From BMS3Bbin11 sp034659075 (GTDB taxonomy: Bacteria > Pseudomonadota > Gammaproteobacteria > BMS3Bbin11), in contig JAYEGM010000228.1 of assembly GCA_034659075.1 (NCBI GenBank), forward strand, positions 1 to 8,122: DNA of 8,122 bases, given 5' to 3'. The notes under the pieces were generated by a model that saw only the letters and a list, made by a program, of their open reading frames with translations, ran no database searches and was not told where the DNA came from. Shown piece after piece: positions 6,920 through 8,122 of this stretch (the first letter of the stretch is position 1; every line of letters starts with the position of its first letter). A program made the position numbers and the translations under genes.

Positions 6920-6930
6920 TCTTCACTTCG

Positions 6931-8122
6931 TCAGATTACTTTTGAAAAACGGTTTTTCTGATTGTCTTTCAGGTGTGCGTCAAAGGTCATGCATATGTTT
7001 CGGATCAGCAATCTTCCAGCAGGCAGAACGGTGATGCTGTTGTCATTAATTTGCAGCAGTTCGTCTTCCTGCATGACTTCGAGTCGAGACAACTCATTGC
7101 TAAAATAGTCCGCAAAATTAATATTGTACTTTATCCCGAACTTTTCCATGTCCAGCCTGAAGTTACAGATAAGCTGGCTTATAAGATCGCGGCGTAATAG
7201 ATCGTCGTCTGTTAGTATGAGGCCGCGCATGAGTGGTAATTTATCTTCATCAATCATCTGATAATAACTGTCTTCATCACGCACATTCTGGCTGTAGATA
7301 TTATTTACCTGTGAGATAGCGGTTACCCCCATAGCCACCATGTCGCAATCGGCGTGAGTGGAATAACCCTGGAAGTTTCTGTATAAGCGCCCCTTGTCCT
7401 GGGCAATGACCAGCTCATCACCCGGTTTGGCAAAGTGATCCATGCCGACATAGACATAGCCTTTGTCCGTTAGATACTGGATTACAGCCTGTAGAATCTC
7501 CAGTTTTTCAGCGGCCGAGGGTAAATCTTCTTCATTGATGCGTCGCTGCGGCATAAATAATGCGGGCAGGTGGGCATAATTGAATACAGACAACCTGTCA
7601 GGATCAACCTGCATTATCTTATCCAGCGTGGCTAGAAAGCTGTCAACGCTTTGAAAGGGCAGGCCATATATCAAATCTACACTGACAGATTTAAATTTAG
7701 CTTCACGGGCAGCATTAATTGCAGCGAAGGTGATTTCTTCGCTTTGTATGCGGTTCACTGCTTTCTGCACTTTGGCATCAAAGTCCTGTATGCCGAGGCT
7801 GAGGCGATTAAAACCGATATCACGCAGGAAATGCACCCCGTCTGCCGTTATTTCTCTGGGATCTATTTCTATCGAGTATTCACCCTGATCATCACCCATC
7901 AGGGAGAAATGCTGACCCGTTTTTTCCATTAAGGTACGCATCTGGTCATGACTGAGAAAGGTTGGTGTGCCGCCGCCCCAGTGTAATTGGTCGACAGGGC
8001 GGGAATTATCATACAGTGCACCCTGCATTTCGATTTCACGGTAAAGATGGTCCAGATAGGGTGTTGCCCGGTCGCGTCGCTTGGTCACAATCTTGTTGCA
8101 GGCACAGTAAAAACAGACGGTA
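6931..8122 (-). CDS. hemN: Oxygen-independent coproporphyrinogen III oxidase HemN (N-terminus outside the window)
   Basis: HemN is a cytoplasmic radical-SAM enzyme that decarboxylates two propionates of coproporphyrinogen III to give protoporphyrinogen IX without oxygen. About 396 residues are present; E. coli HemN has about 457, so roughly 60 are missing at the window edge. Reading from 8121, the protein begins TVCFYCACNKIVTKRR. Three Cys codons (8113-8115, 8104-8106, 8098-8100) are the last three of the HemN CxxxCxxCxC cluster that binds the 4Fe-4S centre. Further matches are LHWGGGTPTFLS, SIEIDPREI, FNRLSLGIQDFD, DLIYGLPFQ, LSVFNYAHLPALF and NFQGYSTHADCD, and the end GRLLIRNICMTFD then NRFSKVI mirrors E. 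coli HemN. A GTG at 8088 is not the real start because the conserved cysteines lie upstream of it. The gene converges on the HD-CBS-HEPN gene, 81 bp away. Confidence 0.96.
   Translation of the reverse strand, partial: TVCFYCACNKIVTKRRDRATPYLDHLYREIEMQGALYDNSRPVDQLHWGGGTPTFLSHDQMRTLMEKTGQHFSLMGDDQGEYSIEIDPREITADGVHFLRDIGFNRLSLGIQDFDAKVQKAVNRIQSEEITFAAINAAREAKFKSVSVDLIYGLPFQSVDSFLATLDKIMQVDPDRLSVFNYAHLPALFMPQRRINEEDLPSAAEKLEILQAVIQYLTDKGYVYVGMDHFAKPGDELVIAQDKGRLYRNFQGYSTHADCDMVAMGVTAISQVNNIYSQNVRDEDSYYQMIDEDKLPLMRGLILTDDDLLRRDLISQLICNFRLDMEKFGIKYNINFADYFSNELSRLEVMQEDELLQINDNSITVLPAGRLLIRNICMTFDAHLKDNQKNRFSKVI

Noticed and set aside
6944..6958. GAAAAAC-G-GTTTTTC palindrome as a terminator
   Set aside because: It encodes part of the conserved HemN end (KNRFSKVI) and has no GC-rich stem; the symmetry is probably a by-product of the codons.
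8086..8088. GTG as the hemN start, giving a 385-residue protein
   Set aside because: The frame stays open to the window edge, and the three cysteine codons of the 4Fe-4S cluster lie upstream of this GTG, so the true start is outside the window.

Overview
The window is a chromosomal housekeeping segment of a gammaproteobacterium. It carries the end of accD, then folC, a dedD-type SPOR protein gene, cvpA, purF and metZ, all on the + strand. A hemN gene enters from the right on the - strand. The accD-folC-dedD-cvpA-purF order is the one known from E. coli. Having metZ (O-succinylhomoserine sulfhydrylase) directly after purF is the arrangement I recall from Pseudomonas and relatives, so a non-enteric gammaproteobacterium is most likely. 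The genus cannot be fixed from this sequence. Base composition looks moderate and even throughout, with no transposase, phage gene, tRNA, rRNA or CRISPR array.

Layout: 1-167 end of accD (fatty acid synthesis); 201-1481 folC (folate); 1544-2200 dedD-like (division-site peptidoglycan binding); 2213-2710 cvpA (membrane protein); 2786-4300 purF (first committed step of purine synthesis); 4293-5492 metZ (methionine); 5509-6849 a three-part HD-CBS-HEPN protein; 6850-6930 a short convergent intergenic region with a hairpin and a 7-bp tandem repeat; 6931-8122 hemN (heme), cut by the window end. Gaps between + strand genes are 75 bp or less and purF overlaps metZ by 8 bp, so cotranscription of much of the block is likely. 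A possible weak terminator sits between accD and folC. No stretch over 300 bases lacks a gene.

FolC, PurF and MetZ are linked through one-carbon metabolism: purine synthesis consumes formyl-folates, and methionine synthesis needs methyl-folate.

The unusual gene is the last one of the + strand block. Its N-terminal third keeps every metal-site and hydrolase residue I can place for the MESH1/SpoT type of alarmone hydrolase. The middle looks like a CBS domain pair, a nucleotide sensor. The C-terminal third ends in R-N-N-L-A-H, the R-x4-H signature of HEPN ribonucleases. A predicted alarmone hydrolase, a nucleotide sensor and a predicted RNase in one chain would be a compact stress-response or toxin-antitoxin-like switch. 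This is the best candidate in the window for an undescribed system.
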